Made by a program: the position numbers and the translations under genes. From Methylacidiphilaceae bacterium UBA1321 (GTDB lineage Bacteria > Verrucomicrobiota > Verrucomicrobiia > Methylacidiphilales > UBA1321): DNA of 15,712 nucleotides. Each line of letters opens with the position of its first letter. The stretch's first letter is position 1. Positions 1 to 7,111 of the stretch are shown one piece after another. Location of the stretch: positions 2,549 to 18,260 of the forward strand of contig DBTH01000347.1 in the NCBI GenBank assembly GCA_002306945.1, given 5' to 3'. The notes beneath the pieces were generated by a model, which saw nothing but the letters and a program-made list of their open reading frames with translations, searched no databases and was not told where the DNA came from.

Positions 1-2
1 AT

Positions 3-21
3 GTTTTGAATAGATACGGCT
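3..21 (+). repeat. Terminal inverted copy of a 19-nt sequence (left end)
   Basis: GTTTTGAATAGATACGGCT at the left edge matches 18 of 19 bases of the reverse complement of 15686-15704 at the right edge. It lies immediately 3' of the L,D-transpeptidase coding end. Confidence 0.7.
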
Positions 22-524
22 CAGGCGATTTTCACGCGCGTGCCGACCTGCGCATAATCGAATAGCGTGAGCATGTCGGCATTGCGCAGGCGGATGCAAC
101 CGTGACTGTCCGCCGTGCCAATGCGTGACTCGTGATTGGTGCCGTGAAAATAGACGTAGCGTTTTTGCGTGTTCGCATTGGAGGCCTCGTCTCCGGCGAG
201 CCAGAGGATGCGCGTGAGGATCAGATCGTCGCCGGTCAAGGGCGCTTCGGGAGTCCAGATCTCGCCAGTCGGCGCGCGGGATTGGAAGATGGCGCCGAGG
301 GGTTGGCCATTGCCGATTTTTTCCGCCACATGAAACCATCCGCGCGGGGTGCGGTTGCTGCCTTCCTCTTCGCCGAGACCGTGGCGCGACGTGCTGACAT
401 CGGTCTGCCAGACGACGACTTCATGCAGGTCGATGACGCGCACTTTCTGCGCGGCCACGTCGACGAGGAAGTAGCCGATTCCGTCGCTGCTGGGGAGCGC
501 GGTCGATTTGGCGTCAGTATTCAT
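21..524 (-). CDS. L,D-transpeptidase (YkuD domain)
   Basis: Probable L,D-transpeptidase, the enzyme class that makes 3-3 cross-links in peptidoglycan or attaches proteins to it through a catalytic cysteine. The 167-residue product is essentially one YkuD domain. The signature SHGCIRL lies near the C-terminus with the nucleophile Cys143 and the preceding His141, and the upstream YFHGTNHE segment supplies the other conserved histidine region. There is no signal peptide or membrane helix, and the N-terminus (MNTDAKSTALPSSDG) is polar. That is odd for an enzyme whose substrate lies in the periplasm, so it may be exported another way or act on something else. The ATG lies inside the end of the LOG-family gene upstream (11-nt overlap), so the two are probably translationally coupled. 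The family call is firm; the cellular role is inferred. Confidence 0.9.
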   Translation of the reverse strand: MNTDAKSTALPSSDGIGYFLVDVAAQKVRVIDLHEVVVWQTDVSTSRHGLGEEEGSNRTPRGWFHVAEKIGNGQPLGAIFQSRAPTGEIWTPEAPLTGDDLILTRILWLAGDEASNANTQKRYVYFHGTNHESRIGTADSHGCIRLRNADMLTLFDYAQVGTRVKIA

Positions 525-1560
525 TGATGCGGTCGATCATCATGCGGAAGCGTCCGAAGCTCATCCGGTCGAAGTCGATGAAGAGGCGCGGCAGGCCTGC
601 CAATTCGGGTTCGTTGGCTTCGGCTTCGTGCGGGCCGGAATTGTAGATGCGACCGTCGGGCAGGATGATGTCGGCAAACTCGGAGCGCAATTGCTTCAAT
701 GCCTCGTCGGGCAGGGCGCGTTGCACGCGGACGACGAGCAGTTCGCGCACGAAGCGGTAGGAGTGGAAGTTGTGGTAGAAGTGGACGATCTCGCGGCACG
801 CCTCCTCGATATTGTCGGTGATCTTGAAGAGGTTGAAATCCCACGGTGCGATCCAGCCGTCCTTGAGGAGGTGGTCGCGAAGGAAGTTGCGTTCGAACGT
901 GCTCCAGAATTTCGCGCCGGGTGCGTCGATGAGGACGACCGGGATCATGCGCGTCTTGCCGGTTTGCAGGAGGGTGAGCGTCTCGAAGCCCTCGTCCATC
1001 GTGCCGAATCCGCCGGGGAAAAGCGCAATGGCGTGCGTGTGCCGGACGAAGTTGAGCTTGCGGGTGAAAAAGTAACGGAAGGTGATCAACTTCGGATCAT
1101 CGAGAATGGTGGCGTTGGCCTTCTGCTCGAAGGGCAGGCGGATGTTGAGGCCGAAGCTGTGTTCGCGTCCGGCGCCTTCCTGTGCCGCGGCCATGATGCC
1201 GCCGCCGCCGCCGGTGATGGTCATGAAGTTGTTCTTGGTCATCAGCGCGGCGAAATCGCGCGCGGCTGCGAATTCGGGCGCGGTCGGGTAGGTGCGCGCC
1301 GAACCGAAAATGGTGATCTTGCGGAACTCCTCGTATTTGGAAAAAATCTTGTGCGCATAGCGCATCTCCTTGAGTGAATTGTTGAAGAGGCGCAGGTCGG
1401 CGGTGGAGGGTTTTTGTTCGGCCAGTTTCAGCACCGAAACCATCATTTCGAAGAACTCCTGCTCGTGTCCTTCGACTCCCCAGTCCTTCAAAAGCGTGCG
1501 AATCTGCTTGTCGAACGGGGCCTGGCCCGTTGAATAAGGTAAATTTTTACTTGGCGTCAC
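514..1560 (-). CDS. LOG-family (TIGR00730-type) Rossmann-fold protein, long form
   Basis: Member of the lysine-decarboxylase-like/LOG family. Characterised members hydrolyse nucleoside 5'-monophosphates to free base and ribose-5-phosphate (cytokinin activation in plants). The family signature PGGFGTMDEGFE is present (residues about 182-193 from the start used here), preceded by a nucleotide-binding-like GSARTYP and a glycine run ITGGGGGIM. At about 348 residues it is longer than the roughly 200-residue plant enzymes, with extra N- and C-terminal segments as in many bacterial homologues. The start is uncertain. I use GTG at 1560, which avoids overlap with the divergent gene and precedes SKNLPYSTG. 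An ATG at 1653 with AAGGA upstream would add 31 polar residues but would run antisense through the neighbour's first codons. The stop overlaps the L,D-transpeptidase start. The substrate cannot be read from sequence. Confidence 0.88.
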   Translation of the reverse strand: MTPSKNLPYSTGQAPFDKQIRTLLKDWGVEGHEQEFFEMMVSVLKLAEQKPSTADLRLFNNSLKEMRYAHKIFSKYEEFRKITIFGSARTYPTAPEFAAARDFAALMTKNNFMTITGGGGGIMAAAQEGAGREHSFGLNIRLPFEQKANATILDDPKLITFRYFFTRKLNFVRHTHAIALFPGGFGTMDEGFETLTLLQTGKTRMIPVVLIDAPGAKFWSTFERNFLRDHLLKDGWIAPWDFNLFKITDNIEEACREIVHFYHNFHSYRFVRELLVVRVQRALPDEALKQLRSEFADIILPDGRIYNSGPHEAEANEPELAGLPRLFIDFDRMSFGRFRMMIDRINEY

Positions 1561-1589
1561 AGGCCGCAAAGTGCCACTTTCAGAGGACG

Positions 1590-3425
1590 ATGGCAAATCT
1601 ATTAGAGGTTCTTGAGGATCAGATCTTGATTGGCGACGGGGCGACCGGGACATACCTGTATTCCTTGGGTGTGGCGGCCGACCATTGTCTGGAAGAAGTC
1701 AACCTCAGCCAGCCGGAACTCATTACGCGCGTGTATGAAGATTATATCGGCGCGGGCGCCCGGATCATTGAGACCAACAGTTTCGGCGCGAACAAATTCC
1801 GCCTCGCCCGCTACGGCCTCGAAGGCAAGGCCGGCGAGATCAACTGGAAAGCCGCGCGTCTCGCCGTCGACGCCGCCAAGGGCAAGGACGTCTTCGTTGC
1901 CGGATCGGTCGGCCCGTTGTCGCTGCGGCCCACCGACCCGACGTTGACCGTCGACGAGCGCAAGGAACTTTTTCGCGCCCAGATCGGCGCGCTCCTCGAC
2001 GGCGGTTGCGATTACATTTCACTCGAAACTTTCACCGACCTCAACGAGTTGCTCCTCGCGCTCGAAGTTTTCCAGAACCTGTCGAACATTCCCGTCGCCA
2101 CGCTGCTTGCCGTCAGTGAGGAAGGCCGCCTCGGTTCCGGCCAGGACCTTGCGACCGTGTGGCAGAAATTGCGCGAAGCGGGCGCCGACATCATCGGCAT
2201 CAACGGCTCCTGCGGCATTCAGGCGAGCCTGCATTTGCTCTCCGGAATCGAAGTCGGCGTCAACGACTGCGTCGCCGTCTATCCCAACGCGGGCAAACCG
2301 GCTTTCTACGAGGGCCGCTTCAACTACGAGGCCAGCCCGGAATATTTCGCCGAGAATCTCCCGCGTTTCGTCGCCGAAGGCGCGCGCATCGTCGGCGGCG
2401 ACTACGGCACAACCCCGACGCACATCGCGGCGCTGGTGCAGGCCCTCGACGGACTCAAGCCTGTCAAGACCAAGGCCGCCCGGCCCAAGGCCAAGGCGCG
2501 CATCACCACCGCCGAACGCAAACCCGCCGCCGTTCACGCCGAGGAGGACGAATCGCTCCTCGACGAACTCGCGCACAAAACCGTCACCATTGTCGAACTC
2601 GATTCGCCCAAGACACTGGCCATGGACAAGTTCCTCGCCGGAGCCCAGGCGCTCAAGGACTCGGGCGCTTCCGCCATCACGCTGGCGGACAATTCGCTGG
2701 CCATTCTGCGCGTGAGCAATTTCGCCGCCGCGATGATGTTGCGCGACAAAGTCGGCATCACGCCGCTGCTCCACGTCGCCTGCCGCGACCGCAACCTCCT
2801 CGGCCTGCAATCGGAACTGCTCGGCCTGGGCACCTTCGGCTTCCGCAACGTCCTCGCCATCACGGGCGATCCCGCCAAGGCGGGCGACCACCCCGGCGCG
2901 ACATCAGTCTACGACGTCAATTCGATCGGCCTCATCAAGCTCATGGCCGGAATGAACCGCGGCGTCAACGCCATCGGCAAGAGCCTCAACGGTCAGACCA
3001 AATTCGTCATCGGTTGCGCGTTCAATCCGAATGCGCTCAATTTCGATTCGCAACTCAAGAAGCTCGAAAGCAAGATCGCCGCCGGTGCGCAATACGTGAT
3101 GACCCAACCGGTCTTCGATCCCGCCCTGGCGACCAAGACCGCCCAACGGCTCAAGCCGCTCGGCATTCCCGTTTTCATCGGCATCATGCCGCTGCTCCAT
3201 TCGCGCAACGCCGAGTTCCTCCACAACGAAGTTCCCGGCATCAAGATTCCCGAAAACGTGCGCGACCGCCTGCGGGCCGCTGACGAAAAGGACGGCCCGG
3301 CCATTGGACTCGAACTGGCGCGCGAAATCCGCCAGACCGCGCTCGAACATTTCCGCGGCGTCTACATCATCACGCCGTTCCTGCGCTACGAACTGAGCGT
3401 GCAGTTGATCGCTGCCGACGCGTGA
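1590..3425 (+). CDS. Bifunctional homocysteine S-methyltransferase-like / methylenetetrahydrofolate reductase
   Basis: Fusion of an N-terminal homocysteine-binding barrel (residues about 5-285) and a C-terminal MTHFR barrel (about 325-611). A charged Ala/Lys-rich linker joins them. The 611-residue length is normal for the fused YitJ-like family. The first domain opens with LIGDGATGTYLYS. The second contains FRNVLAITGDP and YVMTQPVFDP, typical of the flavoprotein that reduces methylene-THF to methyl-THF. Oddly, the zinc cysteines of the first domain are missing. The usual GxNC motif reads GINGSCG (Gly206 where Cys is expected, with a Cys two residues later at 208), and GGCCGTTP reads GGDYGTTP (Asp271, Tyr272). 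MTHFR activity therefore looks likely and homocysteine methyl transfer doubtful. The start is ATG 1590, preceded by AGAGGA; a TTG at 1530 in the same frame would run far into the opposite gene. No other methionine genes are nearby. Confidence 0.92.
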   Translation: MANLLEVLEDQILIGDGATGTYLYSLGVAADHCLEEVNLSQPELITRVYEDYIGAGARIIETNSFGANKFRLARYGLEGKAGEINWKAARLAVDAAKGKDVFVAGSVGPLSLRPTDPTLTVDERKELFRAQIGALLDGGCDYISLETFTDLNELLLALEVFQNLSNIPVATLLAVSEEGRLGSGQDLATVWQKLREAGADIIGINGSCGIQASLHLLSGIEVGVNDCVAVYPNAGKPAFYEGRFNYEASPEYFAENLPRFVAEGARIVGGDYGTTPTHIAALVQALDGLKPVKTKAARPKAKARITTAERKPAAVHAEEDESLLDELAHKTVTIVELDSPKTLAMDKFLAGAQALKDSGASAITLADNSLAILRVSNFAAAMMLRDKVGITPLLHVACRDRNLLGLQSELLGLGTFGFRNVLAITGDPAKAGDHPGATSVYDVNSIGLIKLMAGMNRGVNAIGKSLNGQTKFVIGCAFNPNALNFDSQLKKLESKIAAGAQYVMTQPVFDPALATKTAQRLKPLGIPVFIGIMPLLHSRNAEFLHNEVPGIKIPENVRDRLRAADEKDGPAIGLELAREIRQTALEHFRGVYIITPFLRYELSVQLIAADA

Positions 3426-3433
3426 CGGTGAGG

Positions 3434-3512
3434 ATGACCTCTGCACCCAAACCGCGAAGCGGTAAAGGATGTCGAGTTTCGGCGTCAGCCTCAGCCTGCC
3501 GTCATGTTGCCT
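3434..3512 (+). repeat. Dispersed REP-like element, copy 1 (diverged)
   Basis: This fills the 76-bp gap between the convergent MTHFR-fusion and AraC genes and enters the last AraC codons. It shares CTGCACCCA, a CCGCGAAGCGG hairpin core, GGATGT and TTCGGCGTCAG with the copy at 11691. It ends in GTCATGTTGCC, matching the ACGTCACGTTGC end of that copy. The leading CAGGGGC half-hairpin is degraded here. It may serve as a shared end for two convergent transcripts, though no T-run follows the hairpin. Confidence 0.6.
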
Positions 3513-4320
3513 GGAATTGACGCGGGGTGAGGCCGGTCTGCTGACGGAACCAGCGCGCGAAATAATTCGCATCCTGAAAGCCGAGTTTTGCGGCCACATC
3601 GGAAACGCGGCGCGATTCCCGCAGGAGCCGCTGCGCGCGAGTGACCCGCATCTGCGAACGCATTTGTCCGAGCGTCAACCCGACCGATGCCTTGAGCAGC
3701 CGGTTGAGATAATCCTGCTGATAACCGATTTCCCGCGCGAGTTCGCTCAAAGGGCGTTCACCGGTTTCCTGCAACAAGACGCGCTTGACCGAGGTGACAA
3801 TCGGCAGTGCCGGATTCGAAGCGCTGCGGCCCGCGTTACGGGGCGAGAGACTGAGCGAGTGCCAGAGCACGTCGAGCAATTCGAGCACGATCCCGGCGGG
3901 GCGCAATAATTCGGGGCCGAGGCCGGAGCGTTGGAATCGGGCCAACTGGGAGAGCTGCTGGCGGATTTCGCTCAAATCGAGCTGGGTCAACTGAGTGGAT
4001 CGCGCCCGGTGATTGCGCGCGCCGCGCCAATCCAGATCGATGACGAGACAGAGCGGACGACGGCTCTCGCTTTCCGAAAACGCGTGCGTCTGGCCCGGCG
4101 GCAGGAAGATCGCCGTTCCGGTGCGGATCGTGCGGGCCGATTCGCCGATGTACTGCACGCCCTTGCCGCCGAGATAAAGCAGGATTTGGGTGAAGCGGTG
4201 AACGTGCTGGCGAACCGATTCGATATCGGACAAATGGCGGTTGAGACGCAGGCGGCGCACCGTCAGGCCGGGCAGGCTGACGTCGAGTTGCTTGAGGAGG
4301 ATGGGGCGGAAGTTTTTCAC
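3502..4320 (-). CDS. AraC-family transcriptional regulator
   Basis: 272-residue one-component regulator. The N-terminal part (about residues 15-110) looks like a cupin sugar-binding domain, with HVHRFTQILLYLGGKG followed by IFLPPGQTHAF. The C-terminal 100 residues hold the two helix-turn-helix units of AraC proteins. The first is around ELAREIGYQQDYLNRLLKA and the second around VAAKLGFQDANYFARWFRQ, followed by the family ending QQTGLTPRQF. The start codon is GTG at 4320; no in-frame ATG lies between it and the nearest upstream stop. It is divergent from the uronate-catabolism operon across an AT-rich 168-bp gap, so it is the obvious candidate to control that operon in response to a pathway sugar acid. 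The effector is inferred only from context. Its last codons and TGA lie in the end of a dispersed repeat. Confidence 0.93.
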   Translation of the reverse strand: MKNFRPILLKQLDVSLPGLTVRRLRLNRHLSDIESVRQHVHRFTQILLYLGGKGVQYIGESARTIRTGTAIFLPPGQTHAFSESESRRPLCLVIDLDWRGARNHRARSTQLTQLDLSEIRQQLSQLARFQRSGLGPELLRPAGIVLELLDVLWHSLSLSPRNAGRSASNPALPIVTSVKRVLLQETGERPLSELAREIGYQQDYLNRLLKASVGLTLGQMRSQMRVTRAQRLLRESRRVSDVAAKLGFQDANYFARWFRQQTGLTPRQFQAT

Positions 4321-4488
4321 GGGAATATCTGTATTGAGAAAAATTTCTTCTTTATGCCGCAGATAAGATGCCGGATCGGTTTTGACTCTTGAAAAATCGG
4401 TGTTCGCATGAAATTTAAGTCGATTTTGTGCTAATTACAAATGCTTTTGGCTCTAGCGCGATAAAAGGGGGTGTGCTGTACTAGGGTC
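4321..4488. promoter_or_regulatory. Divergent promoter region between the regulator and the uronate operon
   Basis: This 168-bp gap is much more AT-rich than its surroundings and must hold the promoters of both the AraC gene and the catabolic operon. On the plus strand TTGACT at 4382 and TTGAAA at 4390 are possible -35 boxes. TTGAAA is followed after 17 bp by AATTTA, a weak -10 candidate, and TAATTA occurs at 4432. I cannot single out one promoter. No convincing paired AraC half-sites were found by eye. The weak GGG at 4484-4486 is the only ribosome-binding candidate for the dehydrogenase. Confidence 0.5.
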
Positions 4489-5280
4489 ATGTCAGCACCC
4501 GCCGCCGTCCTCGTTACCGGTTCCAGCCGTGGGCTGGGCCGTGGCATCGCCCTGCAACTGGCCCGTTCGGGTTTCAGCGTTGCCATCCACTACGCCAGCA
4601 AAAAGGAATCCGCCGAGGAGACCGCCGCAGCTTGCCGCGAGGCGGCCGTCGATCCCGAGCAACATTTCCCCATCGTCGGCGGCAATATCGGCGACACCGC
4701 GCAGCGCAAGGCCCTCTTCGACGAAACCCTGAAAGCCTTTGGACGTCTCGATGCGCTGGTCAACAACGCCGGGATCGCCCCGCGCGTGCGCGCCGACATC
4801 ACCGAAGCGACGGAAGAGAGCTTCGACGAAGTGCTCACGGTCAATCTCAAGGGTCCCTATTTCCTCTCCCAACTCACCGCCAATTACTGGCTCTCGCACC
4901 CTGGTCAGAGCCGCATCCGGGGCGGGTACAAACTGGTTTTTGTCACCTCGATTTCCGCCGACACCGCATCGGTCGGGCGCGGCGAATATTGCGTCTCCAA
5001 GGCCGGGCTCGGCATGGCGTGCCAGCTCTGGTCGACGCGGCTTGCCGGGGACGGCATCCAGGTGCTTGAATTGAGGCCGGGAATCATGGCCACGGATATG
5101 ACCAGTGTGGTGAAGGACAAGTACGACAAGCTCATTGCGGACGGTCTTGTCCCGCAAAAACGTTGGGGCACCGCCGAAGACGTCGGGCTGGCCGTCGAGT
5201 CCGTCCTCAAGGGACATTTCCCATTTTCGACAGGCGATATCATTCATATCGACGGCGGTCTTCACCTGCGCAGGCTCTGA
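4489..5280 (+). CDS. Short-chain dehydrogenase/reductase, probable uronate-pathway oxidoreductase
   Basis: Classical 263-residue SDR. The dinucleotide-binding motif TGSSRGLGRG is at residues 10-19 and NNAG at 92-95. The catalytic set is Ser154, Tyr167 and Lys171 (YCVSK). The C-terminal end, STGDIIHIDGG, is the usual SDR finish. Proteins of this type are often labelled 3-ketoacyl-ACP reductase by default. Here it leads an operon containing a GH88 hydrolase, KDG kinase and KDPG aldolase, with no fatty-acid genes. A role as the reductase giving 2-keto-3-deoxygluconate from 4-deoxy-5-keto-uronate, or as a KduD-like dehydrogenase, is therefore more likely. The ATG at 4489 is chosen because it starts directly before the nucleotide-binding strand; an upstream GTG at 4471 adds only MCCTRV. 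The family is certain; the substrate is inferred. Confidence 0.9.
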   Translation: MSAPAAVLVTGSSRGLGRGIALQLARSGFSVAIHYASKKESAEETAAACREAAVDPEQHFPIVGGNIGDTAQRKALFDETLKAFGRLDALVNNAGIAPRVRADITEATEESFDEVLTVNLKGPYFLSQLTANYWLSHPGQSRIRGGYKLVFVTSISADTASVGRGEYCVSKAGLGMACQLWSTRLAGDGIQVLELRPGIMATDMTSVVKDKYDKLIADGLVPQKRWGTAEDVGLAVESVLKGHFPFSTGDIIHIDGGLHLRRL

Positions 5281-5300
5281 GCATCCATCACACTTTTTCA

Positions 5301-5428
5301 AAACGGGTTTTATCATGAACTCAGAAAATCAGGAAAACCGGAGGCACGCTTTGATTTTCGGCCAACGTTAAAGGAAGGCGCGTCTTTCGAATTCTCCGAT
5401 TTTCCTGAGTTCCTGATAAAATCCGTTT
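5301..5428. repeat. Long imperfect inverted repeat between the SDR and GH88 genes
   Basis: The arms 5301-5324 and 5405-5428 are complementary over 24 nt with two mismatches. They contain TTTTATCA on the left and TGATAAAA on the right. The pairing continues inward with 5329-5343 against 5394-5408 (14 of 15), leaving a short bulge on the left arm. The repeat fills most of the 167-bp gap and ends 19 bp before the GH88 start. As RNA it would form a long stem near the start of the next gene. It could equally be a small non-autonomous mobile element. No T-run follows, so it is not a standard terminator. Confidence 0.75.
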
Positions 5429-5447
5429 CCATCACCCTCCCCACCCT

Positions 5448-6836
5448 ATGATCCAGATCAACAGCCAACTCAACGTCCAGCAGTTGCAGCCGATGCTCGA
5501 AAAACTCTTTGAGGTCTCCGGCCCGAAGATTCTGAAACTGGCCGAGCGCTGGAAAAAGAACAGCGGTTCTCCCGTCTTCACCGTCAACGGCCAGTACACC
5601 GCGCGCGGTTGGACTGAATGGACGCAGGGGTTTCAGTTCGGATCGGCGCTGTTGCAATATGAAGTCACTCCCGATGCCACCTTTCTCGAAATCGGCCGCC
5701 GCAACACTGTCGACAAGATGGCCGGTCATCTCACCCACATCGGCGTGCACGATCACGGTTTCAACAACGTCAGCACCTACGGCAATCTCCTGCGCCAGAT
5801 GCACGAGGGCACCATTGAATACAATCCGTGGGAGAAGAATTTCTACGAGCTCGCCCTCAAGGTCAGCGGCGCGGTGCAGGCTTCGCGCTGGACTTCGCTC
5901 GGTGCGGGCCAGGGCTACATCTATTCCTTTAACGGGCCGCATTCGCTTTTTTCCGACACGATCCGCTCTTTACGCGCGCTGGCGGTTTCCGATCATCTTG
6001 GACATGTGTTGATGGGGGAAAAGGATCAGGCGATCAACCTGTTCCACCGCCTCCTCGAACACGCGGAAACCACGGCGCGTTATAATGTCTACTTCGGCTC
6101 GGGCCGCGACTCCTACGACATCCGGGGCCGCGTCGTGCACGAGTCGATCTTCAACCTCAACGACAAGTCGTACCGTTGCCCGAGTTCGCAACAGGGTTAC
6201 TCGCCATTCTCCACCTGGACGCGCGGGCTGGCGTGGATCATGCTCGGATTCGCCGAGCAACTCGAATATCTCGCCACGCTGCCCGAGGAACGTTTCTCCG
6301 CCCACGGCGGCAAGGCGCAAGTCCTTTCCCGTTTTGCCGAAGTAGCCGAGGCGACCAGCGATTTCTATATTCAATATACGCCGACCGATGGCATTCCCTA
6401 TTGGGACACCGGTGCGCCGGGCCTGGCCTATCTGGGCAATTACCTCGACCGCCCTGCTGAGCCATACAACGACTACGAACCGGTCGACAGTTCCGCCGCC
6501 GTCATCGCCGCGCAGGGACTCCTTCGCCTGGGCAATTACCTCATGGGCCACGATCAGCCCGAGAAGGGACGCCGCTATTTCCAGGCCGGGTTAACCGTGT
6601 CGAAGACGGTGCTTTCCGAACCGTACCTATCGACCGATCTCAATCACGAGGGACTCATCGTTCACTCCGTCTATCACCGCCCGAACGGCTGGGATCGCAT
6701 CCCTGAAGGACGCAAGGTTCCCGCCGACGAGTCCTCGCAATGGGGCGATTACCACGCGCATGAACTGGCCCTGCTCCTGTGGCGTGAGGCGACCGGCAAA
6801 CCGTATCTCACTTTCTTCAATTCGTTCTTCGAATAA
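5448..6836 (+). CDS. GH88-type unsaturated glucuronyl hydrolase
   Basis: Predicted glycoside hydrolase of family 88, an alpha/alpha-barrel enzyme. It removes the 4,5-unsaturated uronic acid left on oligosaccharides by polysaccharide lyases, by hydrating the double bond. The sequence shows GVHDHGFNN, with Asp102 matching the HDxGF aspartate, and FSDTIRSL, with Asp170 in the place of the second catalytic Asp. It also has TWTRGLAWIMLGFAEQ, EPVDSSAAVIAAQGLLRL and QWGDYHAHELALLLW, all typical family blocks. The 462-residue length is somewhat above the roughly 380 of characterised enzymes. There is no signal peptide, so it acts in the cytoplasm on imported oligouronides. There is no Shine-Dalgarno sequence before the ATG, and a long inverted repeat precedes it. 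Its place in an operon with KDG kinase and KDPG aldolase supports the call. The actual polymer (pectin, glycosaminoglycan, ulvan, alginate) cannot be told. Confidence 0.88.
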   Translation: MIQINSQLNVQQLQPMLEKLFEVSGPKILKLAERWKKNSGSPVFTVNGQYTARGWTEWTQGFQFGSALLQYEVTPDATFLEIGRRNTVDKMAGHLTHIGVHDHGFNNVSTYGNLLRQMHEGTIEYNPWEKNFYELALKVSGAVQASRWTSLGAGQGYIYSFNGPHSLFSDTIRSLRALAVSDHLGHVLMGEKDQAINLFHRLLEHAETTARYNVYFGSGRDSYDIRGRVVHESIFNLNDKSYRCPSSQQGYSPFSTWTRGLAWIMLGFAEQLEYLATLPEERFSAHGGKAQVLSRFAEVAEATSDFYIQYTPTDGIPYWDTGAPGLAYLGNYLDRPAEPYNDYEPVDSSAAVIAAQGLLRLGNYLMGHDQPEKGRRYFQAGLTVSKTVLSEPYLSTDLNHEGLIVHSVYHRPNGWDRIPEGRKVPADESSQWGDYHAHELALLLWREATGKPYLTFFNSFFE

Positions 6837-6936
6837 GGAGCAACGACCCGAAAGGACATCCAGCAAGACTCGAAAACGCACCGATCTTTTTGACAAAACC
6901 CACGCGCCGGGCGGGGCGGGAAAAATCCAAGCCCCT

Positions 6937-7034
6937 CAGGCCGTACTAACGGAATGCACGCCGACCATAAAGCACAGAGTAATGGAGGAGAAGCTTCCTT
7001 CCCTTCAATCCGTGCATTCCGTTAATCCGGCCTG
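6937..7034. repeat. Inverted repeat between the GH88 and flavin oxidoreductase genes
   Basis: The arms 6937-6960 and 7011-7034 match as reverse complements over 24 nt with two mismatches, sharing TAACGGAATGCACG. The 50-nt loop contains a further small palindrome, GGAGAAGCTTCC. The repeat lies in the 275-bp gap, whose remainder shows no gene, and ends 77 bp before the next start codon. The arm sequence is unrelated to that of the inverted repeat at 5301-5428, although the geometry is similar. It could be an mRNA-processing or stabilising stem, or a miniature mobile element. Confidence 0.75.
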
Positions 7035-7111
7035 AACGATTGTTTTTTCCAATCGCCTCTTCCCGCGCGCGGTTTCGCCAGATCCGACCAAACATCCAAC
7101 CCACCAAAACT

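Noticed and set aside
508..1377. Plus-strand open frame opposite the LOG-family gene
   Set aside because: The minus strand carries the PGGFGTMDEGFE signature. The plus-strand frame is the usual Val/Glu/Ala-rich mirror of a GC-rich gene.
2193..2411. Frameshift or sequencing error as the cause of the missing zinc cysteines
   Set aside because: The residues on both sides of each motif match the family in the same frame, and two separate motifs are changed by clean codon substitutions.
2019..2891. Minus-strand open frame opposite the MTHFR fusion
   Set aside because: Low-information Gly/Glu/Arg-rich translation antisense to strongly conserved barrel motifs.
4471..4488. Upstream GTG start for the short-chain dehydrogenase
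   Set aside because: It adds only six residues (MCCTRV) ahead of the normal N-terminus, and the ATG at 4489 fits the usual distance to the nucleotide-binding motif.
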